Shown here: piece after piece, positions 16,768 to 25,344 of the stretch
Numbering within the stretch: the stretch's first letter is position 1
How the letters are laid out: each line of letters opens with the position of its first letter
Made by a program: the position numbers and the translations under genes
Origin: Oscillospiraceae bacterium
GTDB taxonomy: Bacteria > Bacillota_A > Clostridia > Oscillospirales > Oscillospiraceae
Direction: 5' to 3'
DNA length: 64,000 nt
Assembly: GCA_017398105.1 (NCBI GenBank)
Contig: JAFQHF010000069.1
Coordinates: 1-64,000, forward strand
The notes under the pieces: model-generated
Databases searched by the model: none
What the model was told of the DNA's origin: nothing
What the model saw: the letters and a program-made list of their open reading frames with translations, nothing else

Positions 16768-19443
16768 ATGCTGAACGTAACAATCGACGGCATCCGGGTG
16801 CAGGTTAAGGAAGGCAGCACCATCCTGGAGGCTGCCCGGAGTGTGGGCATTGAGATCCCCACGCTGTGCTATCTGAAGGATCTGACGCCCGAGGCATCCT
16901 GCCGGATCTGTCTGGTGGAGATTGAGGGCAATCCCAAGCTGTTCACCGCCTGCTCCACCCCCGTGGCGGAGGGCAATGTGATCCATACCAAGTCCGAAAA
17001 GGTCATCGCCGCCAGACGCAGCGTGCTGGATCTGATGCTGTCCACCCACAAGGCCGACTGCTTCAGCTGCGGCAAGAACGGTGACTGCCAGCTGCAGAAC
17101 CTGTGCTATGAGTACGGTGTGGAAAAGACCAGCTTCGCCGGTGTCCGCAACGAGTACCCCATTGACGAGTCCAATGAGTTCTTTACCTATAATCCCAACC
17201 AGTGCATTCTGTGCCAGCGCTGCGTCAATGTCTGCCAGAAGCTCCACGGCGAAGCCGCCATCGGCATCACCGGCCGTGGCTTCAAGGCCAAGATTGCAAC
17301 CCCCTTTGACCAGCTGATCCGGAGCACCAACTGCGTTTCCTGCGGCAACTGTGTTTCCGTCTGCCCCGTGGGCGCACTGCTGCCCAAATCCAAGGTCCGC
17401 TACCGTGCCTTCGAAACCAGGAAGGTTCCCACCACCTGCACCTACTGCGGTGTTGGCTGCCAGCTGGAGCTGCAGGTGAAGGATGATACCGTTGTGGGCG
17501 CACAGCCCCTGTACGGCGAGGCCAACCGTGGCCTGCTGTGTGTCAAGGGCAAATTCGGCTACAACTTCATCAATCACAAGGACCGCCTGACCAAGCCCCT
17601 GATCCGTAAGGATGGCCAGCTCCAGGAGGCAACCTGGGATGAGGCCATCGGCTACATCGCAGATAAGATCAAGACCATCAAGGCAGAATCCGGCCCCGAT
17701 GCTCTGGCAGGTCTTTCCAGCGCCCGCTGCTCCAATGAGGATAACTACGTCTTCCAGAAGATGATGCGCGCCGCCATCGGCACCAACAATGTGGATCACT
17801 GCGCACGCCTGTGCCATGCCTCCACCGTGGCGGGTCTTGCCATCACCCTGGGCTCCGGTGCCATGACCAACTCCATTGCCGAAGCGGCAGATCAGGATGT
17901 GGTTTTCGTCACCGGCTCCAACACCACCGAGACCCACCCCGTCATCGGCTCTCTGATCCGTCAAGCCCACAGAAAGGGCGCCAAGATCATCGTGGCAGAG
18001 CCCCGCCGGATCCCCCTGTGCCGGGAAGCCGATGTGTTCCTGCAGATCAAGCCCGGCACCAACGTTGCCCTGTTCATCGGCATGATGAACGTCATCATTT
18101 CCGAGGGCCTGCAGGATCAGAAGTATATCGACGAGCGCACCGAGGGTTACGAAGCCCTGAAGGAAGTGGTCAAGGACTACACCCCCGAGGTGGTGGCCGA
18201 GATCTGCAACATCGATGCCGAAGACCTGAAGAAGGCTGCCCGGATGTATGCCAAGGCAGACAAGGCCGGCATCTACTATGCCATGGGCGTGACCCAGCAC
18301 TCCACCGGCACCGAGGGCGTTATGGGCACCTCCAACCTGGCCCTGCTGTGCGGCAAGATCGGCAAATACGGCTGCGGCGTCAACCCCCTGCGGGGTCAGA
18401 ACAACGTTCAGGGTGCCTGCGACATGGGCTGCCTGCCCACCGATTTCCCCGCCTATCAGAAGGTCTTCAACGATGCCGCCCGGGAAAAGTTTGAAAAGGC
18501 CTGGGGCGTCAGCCTCGACCGAAAGCCCGGTCTGACCGTCACCGAGATCATGAACGCTGTGGAAGCCGGTACCGTGCGGGGCCTGTATATCATGGGTGAG
18601 AATCCCATGATGTCCGATCCCGACCTGAACCATGTGAAGCACGCACTGGAAAACTGCGAGCTGCTGGTTGTTCAGGATATCTTCCTGACGGAGACCGCCC
18701 AGCTGGCCGACGTTGTCCTGCCCGGCTGCACCTTCGCAGAGAAGGACGGCACCTTCACCAATACCGAGCGCCGCGTCCAGCGGATCCGCAAGGCAATTCC
18801 TTGCGTTGGCGAGAGCAAGGCCGACTTCGAGATCCTGTCCGATGTGATGGCCGCTCTGGGCTATGAAAACAGCTTCCGTACCGCAGAGGAAGTCTTCGCC
18901 GAAATGGCCACCGTGACTCCCTCCTACGGCGGCATGTGCTACGAGCGTCTGGAAAAGGGCGGCCTCCAGTGGCCCTGCCCCACCGCTGACCATCCCGGCA
19001 CCCCCATCCTGCACGTGGGCAAGTTCAGCCGCGGCGAGCGGGCCCTGTTCAAGCCCGCACCCTACCGCCCCTCCGCAGAGACCCCCGATGCAGAATACCC
19101 CATGATCTTCACCACCGGCCGTATCCTGTACCATTACCACACCAGCACCATGACCGGCCGTGTGGAGGGCCTGATGAACATTTCCGGCCGCTCCTATGTG
19201 GAGATCAATCCTGCTGATGCCGCCAAGCTGGGCATCCTCTCCGGCGACAGCGTGAAGGTCTCCTCCCGCCGGGGCGGTGTTCTGGCAGAGGCCCGGGTCA
19301 CCGATATCGTGCCCGAGGGCGTGCTGTTCATGCCTTTCCACTTTGCCGACGGCCCTGCAAATATGCTGACCAATACCGCCATCGATCCCACTGCAAAGAT
19401 CCCCGAGCTGAAGGTCTGCGCAGCCCGGATCGAAAAGGCATAA
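16768..19443 (+). CDS. fdhA: Formate dehydrogenase catalytic subunit (Cys type)
   Basis: 891-residue molybdenum/tungsten enzyme oxidising formate to CO2 (or the reverse). N-terminal [2Fe-2S] domain (Cys34, Cys45, Cys48, Cys62), a NuoG-like HxxxC cluster (HKADCFSCGKNGDC), two [4Fe-4S] motifs (CILCQRCVNVC, CVSCGNCVSVCP), the molybdopterin-domain cluster TCTYCGVGC, then the bis-MGD domains. The residue equivalent to catalytic selenocysteine is Cys349 in ARLCHASTVAGL; no in-frame TGA occurs. The C-terminal dinucleotide-binding domain starts near FTTGRILYHYHT. The N-terminal iron-sulfur set is that of NAD-linked or bifurcating enzymes that pair with NuoEF-like subunits. Ribosome site AGGAGG; the MobA-FdhD gene follows after one base. 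Confidence 0.94.
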   Translation: MLNVTIDGIRVQVKEGSTILEAARSVGIEIPTLCYLKDLTPEASCRICLVEIEGNPKLFTACSTPVAEGNVIHTKSEKVIAARRSVLDLMLSTHKADCFSCGKNGDCQLQNLCYEYGVEKTSFAGVRNEYPIDESNEFFTYNPNQCILCQRCVNVCQKLHGEAAIGITGRGFKAKIATPFDQLIRSTNCVSCGNCVSVCPVGALLPKSKVRYRAFETRKVPTTCTYCGVGCQLELQVKDDTVVGAQPLYGEANRGLLCVKGKFGYNFINHKDRLTKPLIRKDGQLQEATWDEAIGYIADKIKTIKAESGPDALAGLSSARCSNEDNYVFQKMMRAAIGTNNVDHCARLCHASTVAGLAITLGSGAMTNSIAEAADQDVVFVTGSNTTETHPVIGSLIRQAHRKGAKIIVAEPRRIPLCREADVFLQIKPGTNVALFIGMMNVIISEGLQDQKYIDERTEGYEALKEVVKDYTPEVVAEICNIDAEDLKKAARMYAKADKAGIYYAMGVTQHSTGTEGVMGTSNLALLCGKIGKYGCGVNPLRGQNNVQGACDMGCLPTDFPAYQKVFNDAAREKFEKAWGVSLDRKPGLTVTEIMNAVEAGTVRGLYIMGENPMMSDPDLNHVKHALENCELLVVQDIFLTETAQLADVVLPGCTFAEKDGTFTNTERRVQRIRKAIPCVGESKADFEILSDVMAALGYENSFRTAEEVFAEMATVTPSYGGMCYERLEKGGLQWPCPTADHPGTPILHVGKFSRGERALFKPAPYRPSAETPDAEYPMIFTTGRILYHYHTSTMTGRVEGLMNISGRSYVEINPADAAKLGILSGDSVKVSSRRGGVLAEARVTDIVPEGVLFMPFHFADGPANMLTNTAIDPTAKIPELKVCAARIEKA

Positions 19444-19444
19444 T

Positions 19445-20830
19445 ATGAATACCAATAGGCAAAATCCCGGGACGGATGCGTCCCGGGAAAACCTTCCCCT
19501 GTTCGGCACGGCTGTAATCCTGGCAGGCGGCAAGTCTTCCCGGATGGGTTTTGACAAGCAGCTGCTGATCGAAGATGACCGGCGCATTCTGGAGCGGGTT
19601 ATAGAGACTTTGAAAACAGAGTTTTCCGACATTCTCATTGTCACGGCCAAGCCGCAGCTGTACGAAGGCATGGGTGTCCGGCTGTGCGGCGATGTATATG
19701 CCGGGAAAGGCCCTCTGGCCGGAGTCCATGCGGCGCTGCTGAATGCCCGCAGCCGGTATGTATATCTGCTGGCCTGCGATATGCCGGTGGTGAACCTGCC
19801 CTTTATCCGCCACATGAAGCAAAAGCTTCAGGAAACCGGAATGGACATCTGCGCCAGCCAGTGCGGCGGCCGGATGGAGCCCTTCAATACCTTCTATTCC
19901 CGCAGCCTTTTGCCGGATGTGGTTCACCGGCTGGAAACCGGAAACAGTTCCCTGTTCCGGTTCATCCACGCCAGCCGTGCCTGCGTGCTGTCCCAGGAGG
20001 ATGCCGCCTGCTTTGACAAGGAGCTTCGTATGTTTACCAATATCAATACCCGCAGTGAATATGAGAAATACCTGGGAAGCACCGAGGCTGAGCCTGAGGG
20101 CTGCGCAGAGCTGGTGGACAAGCTGGATATCGTGCGCTATATCGGCGGAGAGTATATCCGGATGCGGGATCTTATGGTTCACGAAACTGCCCTGCACCTG
20201 GAGATTCCGGGGGTCATGGAAAGGACCCTGTACTGCTCCCCCAGTGAGCAGAAGGAGCTGGTGGTGGGACACCTGTATACCCAGGGCTTCATCCGTGGGC
20301 CGGAGGATGTGGAATCGCTGGCGCTGGACACGGAAAAGGGCACTGCCCTGGTTCGGCTGAAAGAACCAAAGCAGGCACCGTCCCGGGAAGCGCTGACCGG
20401 CGGGCCGGTGTTTGATCCGCAGATCCTGCTTTCCAACCAGCAGAAATTTTACGACCAGTCCACCCTGCAGAAGGCCACAGCCGGTACCCACCGCTGCGCC
20501 CTTTGCGATGACAGCGGCACCTTCTTTGCCTGCATTGACATCAGCCGTCACAATGCCCTGGACAAGCTGACCGGCAAGGCCCTTCTGGAAGGCGTGTCCC
20601 TTGCGGACAAGTATATTCTCACCAGCGGCCGCATCCCCATGGACATGATCCAGAAGGCAGCTGCCATTCGGGTTCCCATGATTGTATCCCGTTCCACCCC
20701 CACCATCGCCGCAGTGGAAGCCGCCCGGAACGCAGGCATCACCCTGCTGGGCTTCTCCCGGGAGAACCGGTTCAATATTTACAGCGCTTCTCACAGACTG
20801 AAAGGCTGCAGCCTGCCTGTACAGGAGTAA
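19445..20830 (+). CDS. fdhD: MobA-FdhD fusion: molybdenum cofactor guanylyltransferase / FDH sulfurtransferase
   Basis: 461-residue fusion of two formate-dehydrogenase maturation factors. Residues about 20-215 are MobA-like: nucleotide signature VILAGGKSSRMG, the GPLAGVHAAL loop and the LACDMPVV metal site, adding GMP to molybdopterin. Residues about 220-455 are FdhD-like: EKELVVGH-type core, THRCALC with CxxC cysteines 351 and 354 that carry sulfur from a desulfurase, then TSGRIPMDMIQKAAAIRVPM and VSRSTPTIAAVE. FdhD hands sulfur to the Mo/W centre. One base after fdhA, so co-translated with the enzyme it matures. The FdhD half is slightly short at its N-terminus compared with free-standing forms. 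Confidence 0.93.
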   Translation: MNTNRQNPGTDASRENLPLFGTAVILAGGKSSRMGFDKQLLIEDDRRILERVIETLKTEFSDILIVTAKPQLYEGMGVRLCGDVYAGKGPLAGVHAALLNARSRYVYLLACDMPVVNLPFIRHMKQKLQETGMDICASQCGGRMEPFNTFYSRSLLPDVVHRLETGNSSLFRFIHASRACVLSQEDAACFDKELRMFTNINTRSEYEKYLGSTEAEPEGCAELVDKLDIVRYIGGEYIRMRDLMVHETALHLEIPGVMERTLYCSPSEQKELVVGHLYTQGFIRGPEDVESLALDTEKGTALVRLKEPKQAPSREALTGGPVFDPQILLSNQQKFYDQSTLQKATAGTHRCALCDDSGTFFACIDISRHNALDKLTGKALLEGVSLADKYILTSGRIPMDMIQKAAAIRVPMIVSRSTPTIAAVEAARNAGITLLGFSRENRFNIYSASHRLKGCSLPVQE

Positions 20831-20840
20831 GGAATACAGA

Positions 20841-20877
20841 TCGCAGGGGGCGGCATCCCGGATACCGGCCCCTGCGA
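20841..20877 (+). terminator. Hairpin after mobA-fdhD
   Basis: TCGCAGGGG (20841-20849) pairs with CCCCTGCGA (20869-20877). No T-run follows, so it may only slow or stabilise; the next operon has its own promoter. Confidence 0.5.
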
Positions 20878-20906
20878 AGAAGTTTGAAGAATTCAGCAAA
20901 TTACTA

Positions 20907-20935
20907 TTGAAAACAAGTTGCTTCTATGGTAATAT
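20907..20935 (+). promoter_or_regulatory. Promoter of the metal-uptake-type operon
   Basis: TTGAAA (20907-20912), 17-base spacer, TAATAT (20930-20935). Expected transcript start about 20942, giving a 160-base structured leader. Confidence 0.65.
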
Positions 20936-20941
20936 GAACAA

Positions 20942-21086
20942 AGATTGATCACCCCCAACCGCCTTTTGGGAGCAAAACTGCATATTTTTGAAAAGTGGTG
21001 GACGAGCCCCTTTCCAAAAGTACCGATTGTCAGCGCAGTTACTGCGCTCTTTTGGGATTGGAATGGGCTGGTCTTTTTTATTTTTT
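20942..21086 (+). promoter_or_regulatory. Structured leader ending in a terminator (candidate riboswitch/attenuator)
   Basis: The 3' half can form a compound stem: AGCCC (21005-21009) with GGGCT (21065-21069), TTCC (21012-21015) with GGAA (21060-21063), and an apical AGCGCAG / CTGCGCT hairpin (21032-21048). GGTCTTTTTTATTTTTT follows at once (to 21086), and the ribosome site AGGAGG is 21087-21092. The 5' half (CACCCCCAACC ... TTTTGGG, GTGGTGGACGAGCCCC) could pair with the terminator arm. This is the arrangement of a transcription-attenuating leader. I cannot assign it to a known riboswitch class by eye; a Moco- or metal-sensing RNA would fit the genes. Confidence 0.55.
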
Positions 21087-21103
21087 AGGAGGAATTAGAA
21101 AAG

Positions 21104-22081
21104 ATGAAACGAATCATTGCAATGCTGCTCACCCTGATTATGGCTATGAGCCTGCTGGCTGCCTGCGGCGGCGCCAAGGCTCCCGCAGAAACTGCTGCCC
21201 CCGAAACAGAGGCCGCCAAGGATCTGGCTGCCCTGGTCAGCGCCGACACCAACGACCTGTATCTGTACGCAGACGGCGCTGATGTCACCGACGGCACCGT
21301 CAAGTTCGAGCAGATCAAGGACAAGTTCAGCGAAGTGGAGCTGGACGGCGTCCACTACTATGCCACCACCGTTAAGAATCTGTGTGCTTACGATCTGTCC
21401 GGCATCCAGTCCTTCTTCGGTGAGACCACCGACGGCTTTGTCCGCTACTACACCGACCTGGAGAATGCCTACATCGCAGTTCTGCAGTCTGAGGATGGCG
21501 AAACCTATACCCAGATCGAGAATGAAGGCGCTCCCACCTATGCCATGGTCCTGCCCGAAGGCAACGTTCTCAATGGTATTGTCAATGTGTACCTGATGAG
21601 CAAGACTGTGGAATTCGCAGTTCCCATCCAGGTTAACGGCGAAGAGATCGGCCAGATGACCCTGCGTGACTTTATGAAGAAGACCCCTGTGGGCGATGCC
21701 AAGGTTACCACCGGTATGTTCGACGGCTCCTTCAAGTACAAGTTCGGCGAAGCAACCTACAAGGGCCGCTTCCTGGGCATCGATTTCGAGACCTTCGTTG
21801 CCAAGCTGGCTGCGCTGGAAATGCCCATCGAAGGCACCATCAAGGAAGTGGAATACTACGGCATCAACGGCCTGGACAAGGAAGGCAAGAATGTGGAGTA
21901 TACCCTGTATCCCGATGAGAACACCTACTTCGGCAATGTCTCCTTCATCTGTATGTACGACGGCATGGTCAACAACCCCAATGTCAAGGACATCGACCTG
22001 GGCCTGACTGCCTTCATCAACGGCACCGGCCAGAAGTGGATCACCTACAACCTGACCGCCATCAACTTTATTACCGAATAA
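21104..22081 (+). CDS. Lipoprotein of unknown function, first gene of FecCD-type ABC operon
   Basis: 325 residues. Lipoprotein signal MKRIIAMLLTLIMAMSLLAAC with lipidation at Cys21, then an Ala/Thr/Pro linker and a soluble domain of about 290 residues rich in Tyr, Asp and Gly with no motif I recognise. It would be anchored outside the membrane. First gene after the candidate attenuator and 59 bases before the ABC binding protein, with a 12-bp hairpin between them. It may help capture the imported metal or chelate; that is inference. The other lipoprotein of the operon (25345-26145) has no obvious similarity beyond the signal. Confidence 0.75.
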   Translation: MKRIIAMLLTLIMAMSLLAACGGAKAPAETAAPETEAAKDLAALVSADTNDLYLYADGADVTDGTVKFEQIKDKFSEVELDGVHYYATTVKNLCAYDLSGIQSFFGETTDGFVRYYTDLENAYIAVLQSEDGETYTQIENEGAPTYAMVLPEGNVLNGIVNVYLMSKTVEFAVPIQVNGEEIGQMTLRDFMKKTPVGDAKVTTGMFDGSFKYKFGEATYKGRFLGIDFETFVAKLAALEMPIEGTIKEVEYYGINGLDKEGKNVEYTLYPDENTYFGNVSFICMYDGMVNNPNVKDIDLGLTAFINGTGQKWITYNLTAINFITE

Positions 22082-22090
22082 TTCCAAGGC

Positions 22091-22119
22091 GCAGCCCCAG
22101 AGAATCCCTCTGGGGCTGC
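22091..22119 (+). terminator. Intercistronic hairpin
   Basis: GCAGCCCCAGAG / CTCTGGGGCTGC, 12-bp stem with a 5-base loop, followed by CAAAAATGAGG rather than T residues. Likely an mRNA processing or stabilising element between the lipoprotein and binding-protein genes. Confidence 0.6.
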
Positions 22120-22140
22120 CAAAAATGAGGTGAACCGATT

Positions 22141-23265
22141 ATGAAGAGAATTATGTGCATCCTTCTGGCGGTGCTCATGGTACTGCCCATGGTTGCCTGC
22201 GGCGCGGCGGCTCCTGCGGAGGAAGTCCAGGCCAATACCGTGGTGGATCTGCTGGGCAGAGAAATCAATGTGCCTGAGGAGGTCAACCGGATCGCCGCCA
22301 TTGCCGGCCCTACTTATGAAATGGTCTTCATGCTGGGCGGTGCCGACAAGATCGTTATGGTCAAGTCCGGCCATACCGACAGCTATCCCCTGGCAAATCT
22401 GACCAACCCGAAGCTGAAGGATATGGCAGGCCTTGCCGCCAACCCCAGCTCCACCGTCAACATCGAGGACTATCTGAAGCAGGATATTGACCTGGTGGTC
22501 TATTACGACAACGAGATCGAGCTGAAGAAGTTTGACGCCGTGGATATGGCGGCAGTGGTGGCAAGCAAGAATACCGGTCTGCTGGATTCTCTGGAACAGG
22601 CCAAGGCCCTGACCATCGACGAATTCATTGCCAAGCTGACCCAGCCTCTGGACATTCTGTCCACTGCCCTGAACGATCCCGAGGCCCGGGCAGAATACGA
22701 GACCTGGCGCAATTACTGTGACGAAAAGCTCCGCATGGTCTACGAACGCACCAAGGATATCCCCATGGAAGACCGGAAGACCGTCTACTGGGGCAACACC
22801 TGGGGCGAGGAGATCCGCTCTACTTACGCACTGAAGAACCGCTGGTTTGAAGTGTACCTGGCAGGCGGCCAGCTCATCGGCCCCGAGGAAAACTCCAACT
22901 TCCCCGAGGTCACCGCCGAGCAGCTGTTCTCCTGGGACCCGGATATCATTCTGGTGGACAACCACGGTGGTCTGCCCGGACTGGTCATGGAGAGCATGTA
23001 CCGGGAAGGCAGCCGCTGGTCTACCCTGTCTGCTGTCCAGAACAAGCAGCTGCACCGGATTCCTGCCGGCGTGTTCTTCCTGGACAAGGGCAGCACCACC
23101 ACACTGCTGGTGCTGTGGATGGCCACCTTCCTGCAGCCGGAATTGTTCTCTGACATCGACATGATCGAGGAAGTCAAGTATTACTACTCTGAGTTCTACG
23201 AATTTGAGCTGACCGACGAGCAGGCACAGAACGTCATTGACGGATGGGTAATTGATGATGAATAA
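22141..23265 (+). CDS. ABC transporter substrate-binding lipoprotein (FepB/BtuF class)
   Basis: 374 residues. Signal MKRIMCILLAVLMVLPMVAC with lipidated Cys20. The mature part begins with the class III binding-protein strand VVDLLGREINVPEEVNRIAA and contains a first lobe with VNIEDYLKQDIDLVV and a second with LFSWDPDIILVDNHGG. This class binds metal chelates, haem, cobalamin, or in some cases molybdate/tungstate. The stop overlaps the permease start by 14 bases, so translation is coupled. Position straight after fdhA-mobA-fdhD makes Mo or W a candidate cargo; siderophore or cobalamin remain possible. Confidence 0.88.
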   Translation: MKRIMCILLAVLMVLPMVACGAAAPAEEVQANTVVDLLGREINVPEEVNRIAAIAGPTYEMVFMLGGADKIVMVKSGHTDSYPLANLTNPKLKDMAGLAANPSSTVNIEDYLKQDIDLVVYYDNEIELKKFDAVDMAAVVASKNTGLLDSLEQAKALTIDEFIAKLTQPLDILSTALNDPEARAEYETWRNYCDEKLRMVYERTKDIPMEDRKTVYWGNTWGEEIRSTYALKNRWFEVYLAGGQLIGPEENSNFPEVTAEQLFSWDPDIILVDNHGGLPGLVMESMYREGSRWSTLSAVQNKQLHRIPAGVFFLDKGSTTTLLVLWMATFLQPELFSDIDMIEEVKYYYSEFYEFELTDEQAQNVIDGWVIDDE

Positions 23266-24310
23266 CACCACTGAAACAACCATTCCGAATCTGGAGCAGA
23301 AGCAGTCGCCCGTTAAATGGACCATCATGGTCACACTGCCCTTTCTGGTGTTCTTTGTGTCCATGTTCCTGGGACGGTATGATGTTTCTCCCTTGGAGGT
23401 TGTGAAGATTTTTGCCAACGGCTTCTTTGGCGCGAATTTTGAACAGACCTGGACGGACTCTGCCCAGAAGGTCATCATTCAGGTGCGCTTTCCCCGGGCG
23501 GTGATGGCTGCCTTTGTGGGTGCGGGACTTTCCATGTCCGGTGCAGCCTTCCAGGGTATGTTCCAGAATCCTCTGGTCAGCCCCTTCATCCTGGGCGTTT
23601 CTGCCGGTGCCAGCTTCGGCGCGGCGTTGGGTCTGGTGCTGAGCCTGCCCCATCTGGCGGTGCAGGGCATGGCCTTTGTCTTTGGCATGCTGGCTGTGGC
23701 CATCACCTACTTCCTGGCAAGAATCTACAAGACCACCCCGGTGCTGATGCTGGTGCTTTCCGGCACGGTGGTGTCCGCTTTCTTCCAGGCCCTGCTGTCG
23801 GTGATCAAGTTCACCGCTGAGGGCGATGAAAAGCTGCCCGCCATTACCTTCTGGCTCATGGGCTCTCTGGGCAGCGTCAGCATGAACGATCTGGCCATTT
23901 CCCTGATCCCCATCGTGGTATGCTGCGCCGGACTGATGATCCTGCGCTGGCGGATCAATCTGCTGAGCATGGGCGAACGGGAGGCAAAATCCCTGGGTGT
24001 CAACACCCAGCAGACCAATCTGCTGATCATCATTTTCTCCACGGTCATCACCTCCACCGCTGTGTCCATCTGCGGCATCATCGGCTGGGTGGGACAGGTG
24101 ATCCCCCATTTCTGCCGGATGGTGGTTGGCCCTGACCATAAGGTGCTGATTCCGGCCACCATGTTTGTGGGTGCCACCTACATCCTGATCGTGGACAATC
24201 TGTGCCGTCTGCTGACAGCCAGTGAGATCCCCCTGGGTATCCTCACCGCCATCATCGGCGCGCCGGTCTTTGCCTACCTGCTGCGCAAGACGAAGGGAGG
24301 CTGGAACTGA
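23252..24310 (+). CDS. FecCD-family ABC transporter permease
   Basis: 352 residues with about ten membrane helices. Family motifs: IIQVRFPRAVMAAFVGAGLS, MFQNPLVSPFILGVSAGASFGAAL, LSMGEREAKSLGVN (the contact to the ATPase) and IIGWVGQVIPHFCRMVVGPDHK. Forms the dimeric channel for the imported compound. Start lies within the 3' end of the binding-protein gene; stop overlaps the ATPase start by one base. Confidence 0.93.
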   Translation: MMMNNTTETTIPNLEQKQSPVKWTIMVTLPFLVFFVSMFLGRYDVSPLEVVKIFANGFFGANFEQTWTDSAQKVIIQVRFPRAVMAAFVGAGLSMSGAAFQGMFQNPLVSPFILGVSAGASFGAALGLVLSLPHLAVQGMAFVFGMLAVAITYFLARIYKTTPVLMLVLSGTVVSAFFQALLSVIKFTAEGDEKLPAITFWLMGSLGSVSMNDLAISLIPIVVCCAGLMILRWRINLLSMGEREAKSLGVNTQQTNLLIIIFSTVITSTAVSICGIIGWVGQVIPHFCRMVVGPDHKVLIPATMFVGATYILIVDNLCRLLTASEIPLGILTAIIGAPVFAYLLRKTKGGWN

Positions 24311-25098
24311 TGACACCCAAAATTGAAGTGGTCAACGGCTCCTTCTCCTATACCAAGAAAAACCTGATCTGGGAAAATGTGAACCTGCAGGTCAATGAGG
24401 GTGACTGCGTGTGCCTGCTGGGTGCCAACGGCTGCGGCAAAACCACGTTGCTGCATACCATGTGCGGCGCCCACCCCATCACCGGCGGCCAGGTTCTGGT
24501 GAACGGAAAGAATATCCAGGACTATGCCATTACGGAACTGGCCCAGACCGTGGGCATCGTCTACCAGGATCATACGGTTTCCTTCCCCTATACCTCTCTG
24601 GAAGTGGTTCGAATGGGCCGGGCCCCTTACCTGAACATGTTCCAGACCCCGTCCCGGGAGGATACTCTGCTTGCCTATGAGGTCATGAAGGAACTGGGCA
24701 TCGCGGACATTGCCGACAAGAGCTATTCCAAGATCTCCGGCGGCCAGCGGCAGCTGGTGCTGATTGCCAGAACCCTTTGCCAGCAGCCGGATGTGATCCT
24801 TTTTGACGAGCCTACCTCCCATCTGGACTTCCGGAACCAGGCCATCGTCATGAAGACCCTGCAGAAGCTGTCGGACAAGGGTATGACCATTGTCATGACC
24901 AGCCATTTCCCCTCCCATGCCTGGCAGGTGGGCACCAAGGTGGTGCTTATGGGCCGCAAGGGCATCATCGCCCAGGGCACTCCGGAGGAGATCATGACCG
25001 AGGACAACCTTTCGGATATTTACGATGTCCGGGTCCGCATCGTCAACAAACAGACGGAGGGCAGCAAGGCCTTCTTCTGCGAACCCTGCTTTGACTAA
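24310..25098 (+). CDS. ABC transporter ATP-binding protein (FhuC/BtuD class)
   Basis: 262 residues. Walker A GANGCGKTT, Q-loop in GIVYQDHTVSFPY, signature ISGGQRQLV, Walker B VILFDEPTSHLD, and the switch His in VMTSHFPSH. Energises the FecCD-type permease encoded just upstream, one base overlapping. A palindromic element of family A lies after the gene, before the second lipoprotein gene. Confidence 0.94.
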   Translation: MTPKIEVVNGSFSYTKKNLIWENVNLQVNEGDCVCLLGANGCGKTTLLHTMCGAHPITGGQVLVNGKNIQDYAITELAQTVGIVYQDHTVSFPYTSLEVVRMGRAPYLNMFQTPSREDTLLAYEVMKELGIADIADKSYSKISGGQRQLVLIARTLCQQPDVILFDEPTSHLDFRNQAIVMKTLQKLSDKGMTIVMTSHFPSHAWQVGTKVVLMGRKGIIAQGTPEEIMTEDNLSDIYDVRVRIVNKQTEGSKAFFCEPCFD

Positions 25099-25141
25099 AG
25101 CGTACAGTATTTCAAAATCCGGTTTGGCGAGTTATCTATCC

Positions 25142-25280
25142 GTAGGGCGGGGGCATGCCCCCGCCGACCAGGTAGGAATGATTGCCCTGCTGAAAATGAT
25201 GGAAAATGTTACGTTTCCCACAGAATCATACATGTTTATGTTCAAAACCGGGTCGGCGGGGTCATGACCCCGCCCTACGG
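25142..25280. repeat. Family A palindromic element, copy A1 (139-bp type)
   Basis: Begins GTAGGGCGGGGGCATGCCCC and ends GACCCCGCCCTACGG, so both ends are GC palindromes and together form GTAGGGCGGGG / CCCCGCCCTAC inverted termini. Same length as A3 and A7. Lies between the ATPase gene and the second lipoprotein gene of the operon. No ORF of its own. Confidence 0.85.
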
Positions 25281-25344
25281 TCGCATTGTTTGAACTGTCC
25301 GATAAATGGCAGTTTACCGGTATTTTATCAAAAGGAGTCATACT

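Noticed and set aside
17812..17814. Selenocysteine at the FDH active site
   Set aside because: The codon is TGC (Cys349), and no in-frame TGA occurs in the gene.
16714..19815. 1033-codon minus-strand open frame opposite fdhA
   Set aside because: The plus strand encodes an unmistakable formate dehydrogenase; the antisense translation resembles no protein family and runs through the fdhA promoter region.
25025..25267. Small open frame after the ABC ATPase gene
   Set aside because: Half of it overlaps the end of the ATPase gene and the rest is the palindromic element A1.
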